Part shown: piece by piece, positions 26,685 through 34,151 of the stretch | Position numbering within the stretch: position 1 is the first letter of the stretch | Layout of the letters: the number at the start of each line of letters is the position of its first letter | Source of the DNA: Mycobacterium sp. 1423905.2 | GTDB lineage: Bacteria; Actinomycetota; Actinomycetes; Mycobacteriales; Mycobacteriaceae | DNA: 64,000 bases | Direction of reading: 5' to 3' | Assembly (NCBI RefSeq): GCF_001673155.1 | Contig: NZ_LZLE01000227.1 | Span: 1-64,000 of the forward strand | Program-made: the position numbers and the translations under genes | The notes under the pieces: model-generated | Told to the model about the DNA's origin: nothing | What the model saw: only the letters and a program-made list of their open reading frames with translations | The model's database searches: none

Positions 26685-26723
26685 GGGGCTTGCGGCAAGG
26701 CCCTGCATCTGTTGCAGAATCGC
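26685..26723 (+). promoter_or_regulatory. Rifamycin-associated element upstream of arr
   Basis: GGGGCTTGCGGCAAGGCCC (26685-26703) is a 19-base imperfect inverted repeat, followed by TGTTGCAGAATCGC at 26710-26723. Offset between the two parts is 25 bases, exactly as in the copy before the rox-like gene. RAEs are linked to rifamycin-induced expression of resistance genes in actinobacteria. Confidence 0.85.
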
Positions 26724-26750
26724 CCGGCAACTACAGGCATGGGGGTGCTG

Positions 26751-27191
26751 ATGGCAGCGGACATGGCAGATACACCGGAACGCTTCGTGGCGCATGAGTC
26801 GGGGGCTTTCTTTCACGGCACCAAGGCCGTCCTTGAGGTGGGGGAGTTCTTGACGCCCGGCTACCCATCGAATTACCGGCCGGGGCACATCTCCAATCAC
26901 GTCTACATGACGAGAGTTTTGGACGGTGCGGTGCTCGCAGCTGAGATGGCGCTGGGGCAAGGCTGTGGTCATGTGTACGTGGTGGAACCGCAAGGCAGCG
27001 TCGAGGATGACCCCAACGTGACGGACAAGAAGTTCCCGGGAAATCCCACCCACTCGTACCGAACCCGACAACCGGTGAGGATCGTCGGCGAGATCACCGA
27101 CTGGGTGGGGCACTCGCCTGAGTATCTTCAGACCTTCCGCGACGGTCTAAATGAGCTGCGGCGCAAAGGCCTTGATGTCCTCTACGACTGA
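26751..27191 (+). CDS. arr: Rifampin ADP-ribosyltransferase Arr
   Basis: A 146-residue enzyme, close to the 143 of M. smegmatis Arr. The family hallmarks are FFHGTKAVLEVGEFLTPG (His 22), YPSNYRPGHISNHVYMT, EDDPNVTDKKFPGNPT and VVGEITDWVGHSPE. Arr transfers ADP-ribose from NAD to the C23 hydroxyl of rifamycins and so inactivates rifampicin. ATG 26751 has GGGGG five bases upstream; in-frame ATGs at 26712 and 26739 lie within the leader. The RAE about 50 bases upstream predicts induction by rifamycins. Its stop overlaps the convergent membrane gene by 10 bases. Confidence 0.95.
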   Translation: MAADMADTPERFVAHESGAFFHGTKAVLEVGEFLTPGYPSNYRPGHISNHVYMTRVLDGAVLAAEMALGQGCGHVYVVEPQGSVEDDPNVTDKKFPGNPTHSYRTRQPVRIVGEITDWVGHSPEYLQTFRDGLNELRRKGLDVLYD

Positions 27192-27889
27192 CGGGCTTGA
27201 TACTGGTCGACAAGGCTTGCCTGTGCGGTATGGCCGATCCAGGCGAAGAGCAGGAGCGGGATGCCCCAAACTGTCAGGGCGCCTTGAAGCGAGAACGGAC
27301 CAGTGGGTGCGATGAACGCGACGAGAAGAATGACATGTCCGGCCGCTGCCAGGGAGGCGAGGTGCGCGGTGGACCTACGAAACGGCCCGTAACGGTAGAC
27401 GGCGAGCGCAAATGATCCCGACGCCACCACGGTAGGAACACCTGACATCACGAGCAGTCCGAACGCGAGATCATAGAGCAGCGTTGACAATTCAGCGCTG
27501 CGCGGGCGGTAAAGCAGAATATCGAAAACGGTGAATCCACTGAGTATGAGCATGGTCAGGCCGACCATTCCGACGTTGAACCCCGTTGCTAGGAGTGATC
27601 CGACCGGAATCCGGCAACGAAGCTGCGTCCACACCGCAGCGCCGAAGATCAGCCAGCACCCGACTCCCGCGGTGTAGAGCACCTGCGTCATGACCAGTCG
27701 GTCGTGGTGAGCTGATACCCACAGCACGATGTCGGCGCCTGACGCCGCGGTCGACGGGAACGCCCAGATCGGATAAACGGGAATTGCGGCTGCTGGCACG
27801 AGGACTCCCAGCGTCCCGGCCCACCGGGCCACACGTGCTGAGTTCGGGATTGTCGTTGCTGGATATTTGCGTTCGTCGTCGATGTGCAT
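27182..27889 (-). CDS. Integral membrane protein (hypothetical)
   Basis: A 235-residue protein with about six membrane helices (LGVLVPAAAIPVYPIWAF, VLYTAGVGCWLIFGAAVW, VGMVGLTMLILSGFTVFDIL, LLYDLAFGLLVMSGVPTVV, and two near the C-terminus). No family is recognised. ATG 27889 is chosen over 27940 because GGGAG lies just upstream. It is divergent from the TetR gene at 27998 and is its most likely target. Confidence 0.7.
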   Translation of the reverse strand: MHIDDERKYPATTIPNSARVARWAGTLGVLVPAAAIPVYPIWAFPSTAASGADIVLWVSAHHDRLVMTQVLYTAGVGCWLIFGAAVWTQLRCRIPVGSLLATGFNVGMVGLTMLILSGFTVFDILLYRPRSAELSTLLYDLAFGLLVMSGVPTVVASGSFALAVYRYGPFRRSTAHLASLAAAGHVILLVAFIAPTGPFSLQGALTVWGIPLLLFAWIGHTAQASLVDQYQARQS

Positions 27890-27965
27890 GAGTCTCCCGG
27901 GTGGCAGTCTTACCATTGGATAGATACCTGCTATAGCCAAGCATGCGCGCCGAACGAGAACTTAT

Positions 27966-27980
27966 CAATGGTCAGATTGG
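27966..27980. promoter_or_regulatory. Candidate TetR operator
   Basis: CAATGGTCAGATTGG has CAAT/ATTG arms separated by 6 bases and sits just before the -10 (TAGACT, 27986-27991) of the TetR gene. A related ACCATTG half-site is at 27912-27918, nearer the divergent membrane gene. The symmetry is short, so this is tentative. Confidence 0.35.
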
Positions 27981-27997
27981 GAAAGTAGACTACGACC

Positions 27998-28621
27998 ATG
28001 TCGACGGTGCCCACGAAGAGCTATCACCATGGAGACCTAGAGCGGGCGGGAATCGACGGCGCTATTGCTGAAGTGGAGACCGTCGGAGTGGCCGCAGTCA
28101 GTATGCGGCGCATCGCCCGCCGCGCCGGCGTGTCGCACGCTGCCCTCGCCTACAAGTTCGGCGACAAGACCGGAATCTTTACGGCGGTGGCCGCCGAGGG
28201 ATTTCGCATTGCGACCGAGATGATCGGGGCTACCGCCAACGGGCCCGACGGTTTTGTACATGGCGGCCAAACCTATATCCAGTTCGCATTGACTCACCGC
28301 GGGTACTTCGAGGTGATGTTTCGGCCCAACCTCTACCGCGCCGACAACCCAGAATTGCGCACGGCGAAGGCCGCCGCGTTCGAAGTGCTCTACGGCAGCG
28401 CCAGAGCCAGCCTCGAAGCTCGCCGTCCAGGCATGGTCACCAAGGAGGAGGTCGAGGGTCTGGTGTTGGCGGGATGGTCGGCCTCGCATGGCTTTGCAAC
28501 CCTTGCGTTGACCGCCAACCTCACTGAGCACCTCGGTACTGACAGCACAGTGCTTGCTGCACAAGTGATTCGCGGCATCATCACCATGGGCGAGCTCGCG
28601 CAGCAAGCTTCGCAGGCCTGA
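27998..28621 (+). CDS. TetR-family regulator
   Basis: A 207-residue TetR protein. The DNA-binding domain is AVSMRRIARRAGVSHAALAYKFGDKTGIFTAVA; the C-terminal domain has HGGQTYIQFALTHRGYFEVMFRPNLY, as in TetR_C_33-like regulators. ATG 27998 has no Shine-Dalgarno, but TAGACT ends 6 bases upstream, so the transcript is probably leaderless. It is divergent from the membrane protein gene at 27889, and the gap holds possible operator half-sites. Confidence 0.85.
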   Translation: MSTVPTKSYHHGDLERAGIDGAIAEVETVGVAAVSMRRIARRAGVSHAALAYKFGDKTGIFTAVAAEGFRIATEMIGATANGPDGFVHGGQTYIQFALTHRGYFEVMFRPNLYRADNPELRTAKAAAFEVLYGSARASLEARRPGMVTKEEVEGLVLAGWSASHGFATLALTANLTEHLGTDSTVLAAQVIRGIITMGELAQQASQA

Positions 28622-28669
28622 AACGAATGACGTCAGGACACGACGGTGAAAGCTAGAGCGTCGTGCCAA

Positions 28670-29248
28670 CTAGCTCGGCCAGCGTCGGCTTAGTTCCGTG
28701 GACGCCCACGCCGGCCACGCCGATGCACCGATGACCGTGCCCGCAGTCAGTTGCGCGACAATTCGGGGGCCGGCCAGGCGTGAATTGTCGTAGATCGTTG
28801 CGATGTCGGCCGTCTCGATCGCATCGGCCACGAGTCGCCACAGTCGGCGGTGCCGTTCCCGGATCTTGTTCTCTGGGACGTCGTGGCCGCCGTGGCGGAC
28901 CCGCCGCCGCACGCGTTCTACGGCGAGGTCCTCGGGAATCAGCATGGCGTGCAGGGCAACGACGTAGCCCGCATCGTGGGCAGAGTGGAGCATGTCCAAT
29001 TTCGACGGATGAGAGAAGACGGTCTCGGCAATGAACGACACGCCCGCCTCGATCAGCTTGGCGCGAGTGTCCGCCGCGATGCGCGCTGCATCGTAGGCGT
29101 GCGCAGCGGGATCGCCGGGCCAACGCCGCTTTGCGATCTCGTCGGCGTTGACGAACACGCTCCGTGGCAGCAATGGCGCCAGCGTGAGTTCGATGAACGT
29201 CGACTTACCAGCGCCGTTCGGGCCGACAACGAGGTCGAGCCGCTTCAC
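28670..29248 (-). CDS. Zeta-toxin-like kinase
   Basis: A 192-residue P-loop protein. LVVGPNGAGKSTFIELTLAP is the Walker A motif, followed by NADEIAKRRWPGDPAAHAYDAAR and ETVFSHPSKLDML, which fit the zeta toxin family. Zeta toxins phosphorylate UDP-N-acetylglucosamine and block cell-wall synthesis; chromosomal relatives may act on other small molecules. GTG 29248 is 22 bases after the stop of the ParD-like gene, giving an antitoxin-toxin operon. No classical epsilon antitoxin is present. Confidence 0.8.
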   Translation of the reverse strand: MKRLDLVVGPNGAGKSTFIELTLAPLLPRSVFVNADEIAKRRWPGDPAAHAYDAARIAADTRAKLIEAGVSFIAETVFSHPSKLDMLHSAHDAGYVVALHAMLIPEDLAVERVRRRVRHGGHDVPENKIRERHRRLWRLVADAIETADIATIYDNSRLAGPRIVAQLTAGTVIGASAWPAWASTELSRRWPS

Positions 29249-29270
29249 CGGCGGCCGACGATGTCATGGC

Positions 29271-29660
29271 TCATCCGTCTACATCGACCACCGAGGCAGT
29301 GCCGTCGGGCCGGTACTCGACAATCTCCCCGTCGTCGTTGAGCGCCACCGTGGTGATGCCCCGCGCTGACAGCAAATCCCCGTAATGGGCGGTACTCAAT
29401 GACTCTTCGATCGCGGCCGAAATCTCAGCGTTGAAAACAAGCCCCTCATCCTGGGACAGATGGTTGGTGTCCAGGGAACCGGCTAATGCGGCCTCGACGC
29501 GACGACGCGAAGCCGTCTGATGGCTCGACACCGCCCGGCCCACCCGAGCCCAATGATCCAGTTGCTGCTTGGCCGACCGGCTCTGGCGAGCACCCTCGGC
29601 AGCGGCACTGTCCACCAAATCGGCGGCAACCCTGGTGACGCGGTCGGCGACATTGGCCAT
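29271..29660 (-). CDS. ParD-like antitoxin
   Basis: A 129-residue protein. The N-terminal half is helical (DRVTRVAADLVDSAAAEG, RSAKQQLDHWARVGRAV), as in the ParD-like antitoxin family whose members pair with zeta-like or other toxins. The C-terminal half (LNDDGEIVEYRPDGT) would be the toxin-binding tail. GGGAGG lies 7 bases before ATG 29660. Two perfect inverted repeats just upstream suggest autoregulation, usual for type II antitoxins. Confidence 0.78.
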   Translation of the reverse strand: MANVADRVTRVAADLVDSAAAEGARQSRSAKQQLDHWARVGRAVSSHQTASRRRVEAALAGSLDTNHLSQDEGLVFNAEISAAIEESLSTAHYGDLLSARGITTVALNDDGEIVEYRPDGTASVVDVDG

Positions 29661-29673
29661 GACTCAACCTCCC

Positions 29674-29717
29674 GTAGCAAGATGCTACGTGTTGTAGCGG
29701 AGTGCTACAAATGTAGC
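29674..29717. promoter_or_regulatory. Operator array of the ParD-like/zeta module
   Basis: Two inverted repeats in tandem: GTAGCA-AGA-TGCTAC (29674-29688) and GTAGC-GGAGT-GCTAC (29694-29708), then another TGTAGC half-site at 29712-29717. The centres are 20 bases apart, about two helix turns, as expected for cooperative antitoxin binding over the promoter. Confidence 0.7.
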
Positions 29718-29768
29718 CACCGCCCGGGTGACATACCGCTGGAGAAGCGGGGCTCTCAAGTCCGGCTG

Positions 29769-30224
29769 TTAGCCTTTCCAGACGACCTTGTCCACGCCCG
29801 CCGCGTCCCGGTAGACGACACTGTCGGGGTTCGTACCGTTACGAACGTCGAAGTAGATGCGCCCCGTAACGGGGGTGCCCAAGGGGAGTGGTCCCTCTGG
29901 AAGGCCGTCGACTTGGTTGCCCTTCATCACCGCGAACGTGGAGCTGTTCGCCGCCCGAGCGTTGAAGTCGGCGATGTTCGGAGTTGCGTTACCGCTCACG
30001 CCTTGGGCAGTCACCTCCGAGTACCACACGCCGTCGTTGTGGCCACTGGGCTGCAGGTTGCTCACGGTGTAGTCGATCGTGCCGCCCAGAGAAGAGATCT
30101 CTGCCATCTGGCCGAATTGCAGCACTTGCGGATCGGCGTATGCCGGTGTCGCCGCAACCAGTCCGGCCGCCACCAATACAGCCGTTGTTGCGGTTACTTT
30201 CGATGCAATGTGTGAGAACGCCAC
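29769..30224 (-). CDS. MPT63-like secreted protein (DUF1942)
   Basis: A 151-residue secreted protein. The signal peptide (VTATTAVLVAAGLVAATPAYA) is cut before DPQVLQFGQ. The mature domain has TIDYTVSNLQPSG, GVWYSEVTAQ, PNIADFNARAANSSTFAV and GRIYFDVRNGTNPD, the same order as the beta-sandwich antigen MPT63/MPB63. The role of MPT63 is unknown, though its fold suggests binding. It is monocistronic. Confidence 0.88.
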   Translation of the reverse strand: MAFSHIASKVTATTAVLVAAGLVAATPAYADPQVLQFGQMAEISSLGGTIDYTVSNLQPSGHNDGVWYSEVTAQGVSGNATPNIADFNARAANSSTFAVMKGNQVDGLPEGPLPLGTPVTGRIYFDVRNGTNPDSVVYRDAAGVDKVVWKG

Positions 30225-30470
30225 GTCGGGCCTCCTTCGTGATGTGCCAACCGCCCAAATGATCGGCAGCTAATTTCCAGATTTCTCCGAAGCCCGGGAT
30301 TTCAAACCCGATGTTTGATGCGCGCTGCCGACTCACGATTAGGAGCCGAATGAGCCGAGCACCAATGAAAATTGGTAGCTGCAAACTGCGGCGTTCGACT
30401 GGTAACCCGCCATACTCGGATGTTGTCTTTCGTTGCGATGAGTTTTGCCCTCCGGTGCAGTCTCATCTGC

Positions 30471-31037
30471 ATGGGCAAACTCATCTATGGCTTCAACGTG
30501 TCGGTGGACGGGTACATCGCCGATGCATACGGCAACATCGACTGGTCCGAGCCGAGCGAGGAATTGCACCAGTACTGGAACGACTTCGAGCGGGGGACCG
30601 CTTTGTCGTTTTATGGGCGGCGCCTCTACGAACTGATGTCCGCGTACTGGCCGACCGCCGACGAAGCCCCGGACGCCACCCCTGAGATCGTCGACTTCGC
30701 CCGCATTTGGCGCGACATGCCCAAGGTCGTGTTCTCGCACACCCTGGAGGCCGTCAACTGGAATTCCCGCCTGGAACGCGGCGACCCGGTCGAGGTGGTC
30801 AAGAAGTTGAAAGCCGAAACTGACGGCAAGCTGGAGGTGGCCGGCGCGACGCTGGCGGCGCCGATCGTGCGGGCCGGACTGGTGGACGAATACCGGATCG
30901 TGCTCACGCCTATCGCCGTGGGCGGCGGCACTCCGTATTTCCCATCCCTGCCGTCATGGATCTCGCTGCGCCTGTTGGAGAACCGGACCTTTTCAGGAGG
31001 GACGGTCCTGCTGCGCTACGAGGCAAAACACGACTGA
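30471..31037 (+). CDS. Dihydrofolate reductase-family (RibD C-terminal) protein
   Basis: A 188-residue protein of the RibD_C/DHFR-like family. KLIYGFNVSVDGYIAD begins the Rossmann-like fold, then FYGRRLYELM, VVFSHTLEAVNWNS, LEVAGATLAAPIVRAGLVDEY and VGGGTPYFP. Stand-alone members are NADPH-binding reductases of unknown substrate rather than true dihydrofolate reductases. ATG 30471 matches the family start; the longer frame from 30372 has no family-like sequence. It has no clear operon partner. Confidence 0.85.
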   Translation: MGKLIYGFNVSVDGYIADAYGNIDWSEPSEELHQYWNDFERGTALSFYGRRLYELMSAYWPTADEAPDATPEIVDFARIWRDMPKVVFSHTLEAVNWNSRLERGDPVEVVKKLKAETDGKLEVAGATLAAPIVRAGLVDEYRIVLTPIAVGGGTPYFPSLPSWISLRLLENRTFSGGTVLLRYEAKHD

Positions 31038-31377
31038 TCGGGGCGGGGCCGATTCGACTGAACACGGCGCGTTCAACTTGACATAATGTCGCTTATCGGC
31101 AATAACCAACATTTGGCGATTCTGGACGAGACGCCCGAACTCCCGATCAGATGACGTTTCCGTCCTAGCGCGTTCTGTGCCCTGGACTGCCGTGACGGTT
31201 ATATCAAGAACTCAACGTCGCATCCGCTGACCGTCACGCGTCAGGCCTACGGCACTGCCCGGACAGTCGGACGAGTCTCCGATGGGATGCGCGATCGCCC
31301 GATATTCGCCCGCTGTGATCGCCCACCTTCCCCGCTGCACTGCACGGCAATACGTCACAGTGACGAATTGGGCTGGT
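31038..31377. other. Intergenic region without a supported gene
   Basis: About 340 bases between the DHFR-like gene and the XRE remnant. It is less GC-rich than its surroundings. No reading frame, RNA gene or repeat is convincing. Confidence 0.5.
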
Positions 31378-31592
31378 AAAGCGGACGAATGGATCGACGG
31401 CTGCCGCGAAACTCGGGCCCACTTCGGCGATGGGTTGCGTCGGGTCAGCGGCCTACGACGCGAGGAAGTGGCGCTACTGACCGGAATGAGCGTGGACTAC
31501 TACACCCGGCTTGAGCAAGGTCGTGAGCGCAGCCCCTCCCCCCGAGTGCCGATGCACTGTCGATGCTCTGTTCGTGGGCGGCGACCAAATGA
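31378..31592 (+). pseudogene. XRE-family regulator remnant
   Basis: The peptide LRRVSGLRREEVALLTGMSVDYYTRLEQGRERSPSPRV is the helix-turn-helix of MmyB-like XRE regulators. The frame is then lost: the expected continuation (ADALSMLCSWAATK, ending at 31592) is in another frame. The N-terminus is eroded and the roughly 170-residue ligand domain is missing. In other actinobacteria this regulator often sits beside an aldo-keto reductase gene, and the start of such a gene follows here at 31730, so the whole locus seems to have decayed. Confidence 0.7.
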
Positions 31593-31729
31593 CCTTCCCC
31601 GATTCCCCGAGGACAACGAATGTCGATTCTCATGGTCACCTGACGTGGGAGTCCTGCACCCATTGTGACTGCGCGACAACGGAATAGTCTTCGAGGTCTT
31701 GCCGCCGTGACCAGCAGAAGGAATCGAAC

Positions 31730-31807
31730 ATGAAGCGGACTACTCTTGGTGGTCTTGACGTGTCGGCTCAGGGCCTGGGCTGCATGGGGATGAGTGAGTA
31801 CTACGGC
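31730..31807 (+). pseudogene. Aldo-keto reductase 5' remnant
   Basis: ATG 31730, with AAGGA about 8 bases upstream, begins MKRTTLGGLDVSAQGLGCMG followed by MSEYYG, the N-terminus of YajO/AKR-type aldo-keto reductases. Similarity stops after codon 26, and the next in-frame stop is at 31987. The remaining 300 or so codons are absent. The break runs straight into the 5' part of the AraC-type gene, so a deletion or rearrangement joined them. Confidence 0.72.
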
Positions 31808-32891
31808 GTACTCGGATGTTTTGGATTACACCGAGGAGAACTTCCATGGGTCATGTGCCTTTGTTGGGGTATACCCTCCCGGGTTAAGCACCGACCCAAC
31901 CGTCCCACGCAACACGAGCTGGGAGTTCAAGATCAACGCCGTCCTGCTGGACACCAACGATCTCGGCGAGGCCGAGGCGATACTTAGTGCTAGTTACTCA
32001 AAAACGCATTTTAGGGTGGCGTCGAACCTACCGACTCGTACACAGGTGGCTCGCTCGACGCTTGGGCCGCTGGCGTTCGACGAATTGCGATACAACTACG
32101 TTTTCGGCTACGAAAGCGACCCGGCGGACGGCGTCGTGCTGTGTCGGGTGAAGTCGGGAAGTCTACTTTTCCAACAACCCGGTGGCGAACTCGAGGTGTG
32201 CCGGCCGGGGATGGCGGCTGTGGTTGCTGCGTGTCAGGGAGTTCCATTCAGCGGAGAAGTACATACCGGCAACCTCGTCGCGGTGCTCTTCGATGGGAGT
32301 CTCTTAAACGCTGTGGCCGCCTCGGCTTCACGCCATGGCGCCGAGGAAGCGGTGAAGCTTACCGCAGGCATGCCCATGTCCTCGACGGTCAATGACCACA
32401 TGGTCAAGACCATCGACCATGTCATGCGTGACGTCGCAACCAATCCGGCAGCAGCGCAAAGTCCGCTGGTAGCAGGATCGGTCGCCCAGTACTTGGCCGC
32501 GAGCATGTTGGAATGCTTCCCCAACACTGCGCTGCTCGAACCTACTATCGAAGACCGTCACGACAGCACACCGGTGCTACTGCGGCGGGCTATCAGCTTC
32601 ATCGACGACAACGCCGCCAACGACATCTCGCTGGTGGACATTGCACAAGCCGTGTACATCTCGCCGCGTGCGCTGCAGTACATGTTCCGCAAGCACCGCG
32701 ATTGCACGCCCACCGAATACCTCCGCCGAGCCCGGCTACACCACGCACACCTCGATCTCGTCTCCGGAAATCGGCGGGATACGACCGTGGGGCAAGTGGC
32801 CGCCCGGTGGGGGTTCGGACATCTGGGCCGTTTCGCCATCGCTTACCGGCAACAATACGGTGAAAGTGCCCACCAGACGTTACGCAGATGA
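31794..32891 (+). CDS. AraC-family transcriptional regulator
   Basis: The frame encodes up to 365 residues. The C-terminal 100 residues are the two AraC helix-turn-helix units: SLVDIAQAVYISPRALQYMFRKH, TPTEYLRRARLHHAH and TVGQVAARWGFGHLGRFAIAYRQ. The N-terminal domain resembles the AraC-binding-like domain of mycobacterial regulators from about VLLDTNDLGEAEAILSASYSK (near 31944) on. The upstream part overlaps the aldo-keto reductase remnant, so the native start and promoter may be lost; GTG 31794 is the first start in frame. Expression may now depend on the remnant's translation signals. Confidence 0.8.
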   Translation: MSTTAYSDVLDYTEENFHGSCAFVGVYPPGLSTDPTVPRNTSWEFKINAVLLDTNDLGEAEAILSASYSKTHFRVASNLPTRTQVARSTLGPLAFDELRYNYVFGYESDPADGVVLCRVKSGSLLFQQPGGELEVCRPGMAAVVAACQGVPFSGEVHTGNLVAVLFDGSLLNAVAASASRHGAEEAVKLTAGMPMSSTVNDHMVKTIDHVMRDVATNPAAAQSPLVAGSVAQYLAASMLECFPNTALLEPTIEDRHDSTPVLLRRAISFIDDNAANDISLVDIAQAVYISPRALQYMFRKHRDCTPTEYLRRARLHHAHLDLVSGNRRDTTVGQVAARWGFGHLGRFAIAYRQQYGESAHQTLRR

Positions 32892-33128
32892 CAACGGGTC
32901 AAGCTGGATACGCGGACCAGACACCATTCGAGGCAACGGTATTCGGCAGCTGGCTGCCCATAGAAAAAGCCTGGCGACACGGTGTTCACCGCCGCCGCTG
33001 GTTATCCATGCGGTGTCGACTCGGCTGCGCGGTGCCGCTTCGGGTGGTTGTCATCAGACTGCCGCCACTTTGCGACACAGGCATCGGTTTCCGTCGAGAG
33101 GTGGCCGATGGCGATTGCAAAGGCCGGG

Positions 33129-33791
33129 TCAATCGACGCGGTTATCTGCGCCCACGACTTTCTCGGCAATGACACTGATTCTGGTGTTGGTGTCCTGTGA
33201 GAGGCGCTTGAGCAGTTCGAAGGCGGCGGCGTTGATGTCGAAGCGTTCCATCAGGATGCCCTTGGCTTGGCCGATGACGTCGCGGCTGGCCAGCGCGCTG
33301 CGGAATTGACGTTCCCGGCTCACCAGGTTCCAGGCCACCATGGTGTGAGCGGCCACGAGAAGTCCCGCCTCGATGGAGTCCTGATCGAACACTCCGGGAA
33401 GAGGGGCCTGAAAGTTCAACGCCGCCAAGGTGTTCTTGTCGGCGAAGAGACGAAACGACAACACCGAACGCACCGGCGTTCGATCCAGGGCGGCCTCGCA
33501 GAACCGGGGCCATCGCTGCTCTGTCGCGAGGTTTTCGATGTGCAGGGTGTGCTGCTCCCATGCCGCGGACAGGCATGGCCCCTCGCCGGTGGCGCGCTGC
33601 GCGTCGTCGAGTCGGCGAACCTCGTCACGGGTGGCGCCCAGGGTCATGATGCTGCCCGAGGCGTCCAACATGGTGATACCGGCGCCCCGGGCGCCCGGCA
33701 CCATCTCTACATTGGCGTCGTTGACCTGCTTCAGCGCCGACTCGAGGTCATCCTGGCCGTGCTGCTGCCGACCCTCGATCAGGTCGAGCAC
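33129..33791 (-). CDS. GAF and ANTAR domain protein
   Basis: From GTG 33791 a 220-residue protein. Residues 30-150 are a GAF domain (GARGAGITMLDASGSIMTLGATRD, GPCLSAAWEQHTLHIENL). The C-terminus is an ANTAR domain (SRDVIGQAKGILMERFDINAAAFELLKRLSQ). ANTAR proteins bind paired RNA hairpins and prevent transcription termination, and here the GAF domain would sense a small ligand. The frame extends to 33947, but that part has low-complexity Arg-rich sequence and no family resemblance. It is divergent from the zinc dehydrogenase operon. Confidence 0.8.
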   Translation of the reverse strand: MLDLIEGRQQHGQDDLESALKQVNDANVEMVPGARGAGITMLDASGSIMTLGATRDEVRRLDDAQRATGEGPCLSAAWEQHTLHIENLATEQRWPRFCEAALDRTPVRSVLSFRLFADKNTLAALNFQAPLPGVFDQDSIEAGLLVAAHTMVAWNLVSRERQFRSALASRDVIGQAKGILMERFDINAAAFELLKRLSQDTNTRISVIAEKVVGADNRVD

Positions 33792-34151
33792 CGCCCGTAA
33801 GTGATGGGATTCGCCCGGCCCCGGCCACCGCCGCCGGTGCCGCGGCACGTCCAACCGGATGATTTCGTCCCGGGTCACGGCACGTTCCGTCCCTTCCCGC
33901 GGTGGTCGCGAGCGCTTCCAACGTCTCCCGGGTTCGGCCTTGGTCATTTAACGGCGCACTCGGGGCTCGTCGATTCACCACTCAGTGAGCAAGCATTGTT
34001 GTCCCGCGACGCGGCACCCGATAGGTCAGCACGCGCAAGCCTCCGGGCGGACTTATCCGATTGGCGCAACCTCCTGATTGGGGTGTTTCGTGTCGCGGCG
34101 GCGGGGCAGTCCCGACCATCTCGCCGTAGTACCTATCCCAGGAGGCTCACC
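33792..34151. other. Upstream region of the dehydrogenase operon
   Basis: About 360 bases. No supported gene, though the frames of both neighbours extend into it. GTTT at 34088-34091 and GGGCAG 15 bases later weakly resemble a SigF-type promoter. AGGAGG lies immediately before the operon's first start. Confidence 0.35.

Noticed and set aside
30413-31820. Identical 12-base TACTCGGATGTT before the DHFR-like gene and at the AKR/AraC junction
   Set aside because: Dozens of 12-base repeats are expected by chance in 64 kb, and nothing else flanks them in common.
32892-33128. A plus-strand reading frame of 94 codons after the AraC gene
   Set aside because: No ribosome binding site, Arg-rich odd composition, and overlap with the GAF-ANTAR gene.
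34088-34112. SigF-like promoter GTTT-N15-GGGCAG before the dehydrogenase operon
   Set aside because: The -10 part deviates from GGGTAT at two positions; kept only as a remark.
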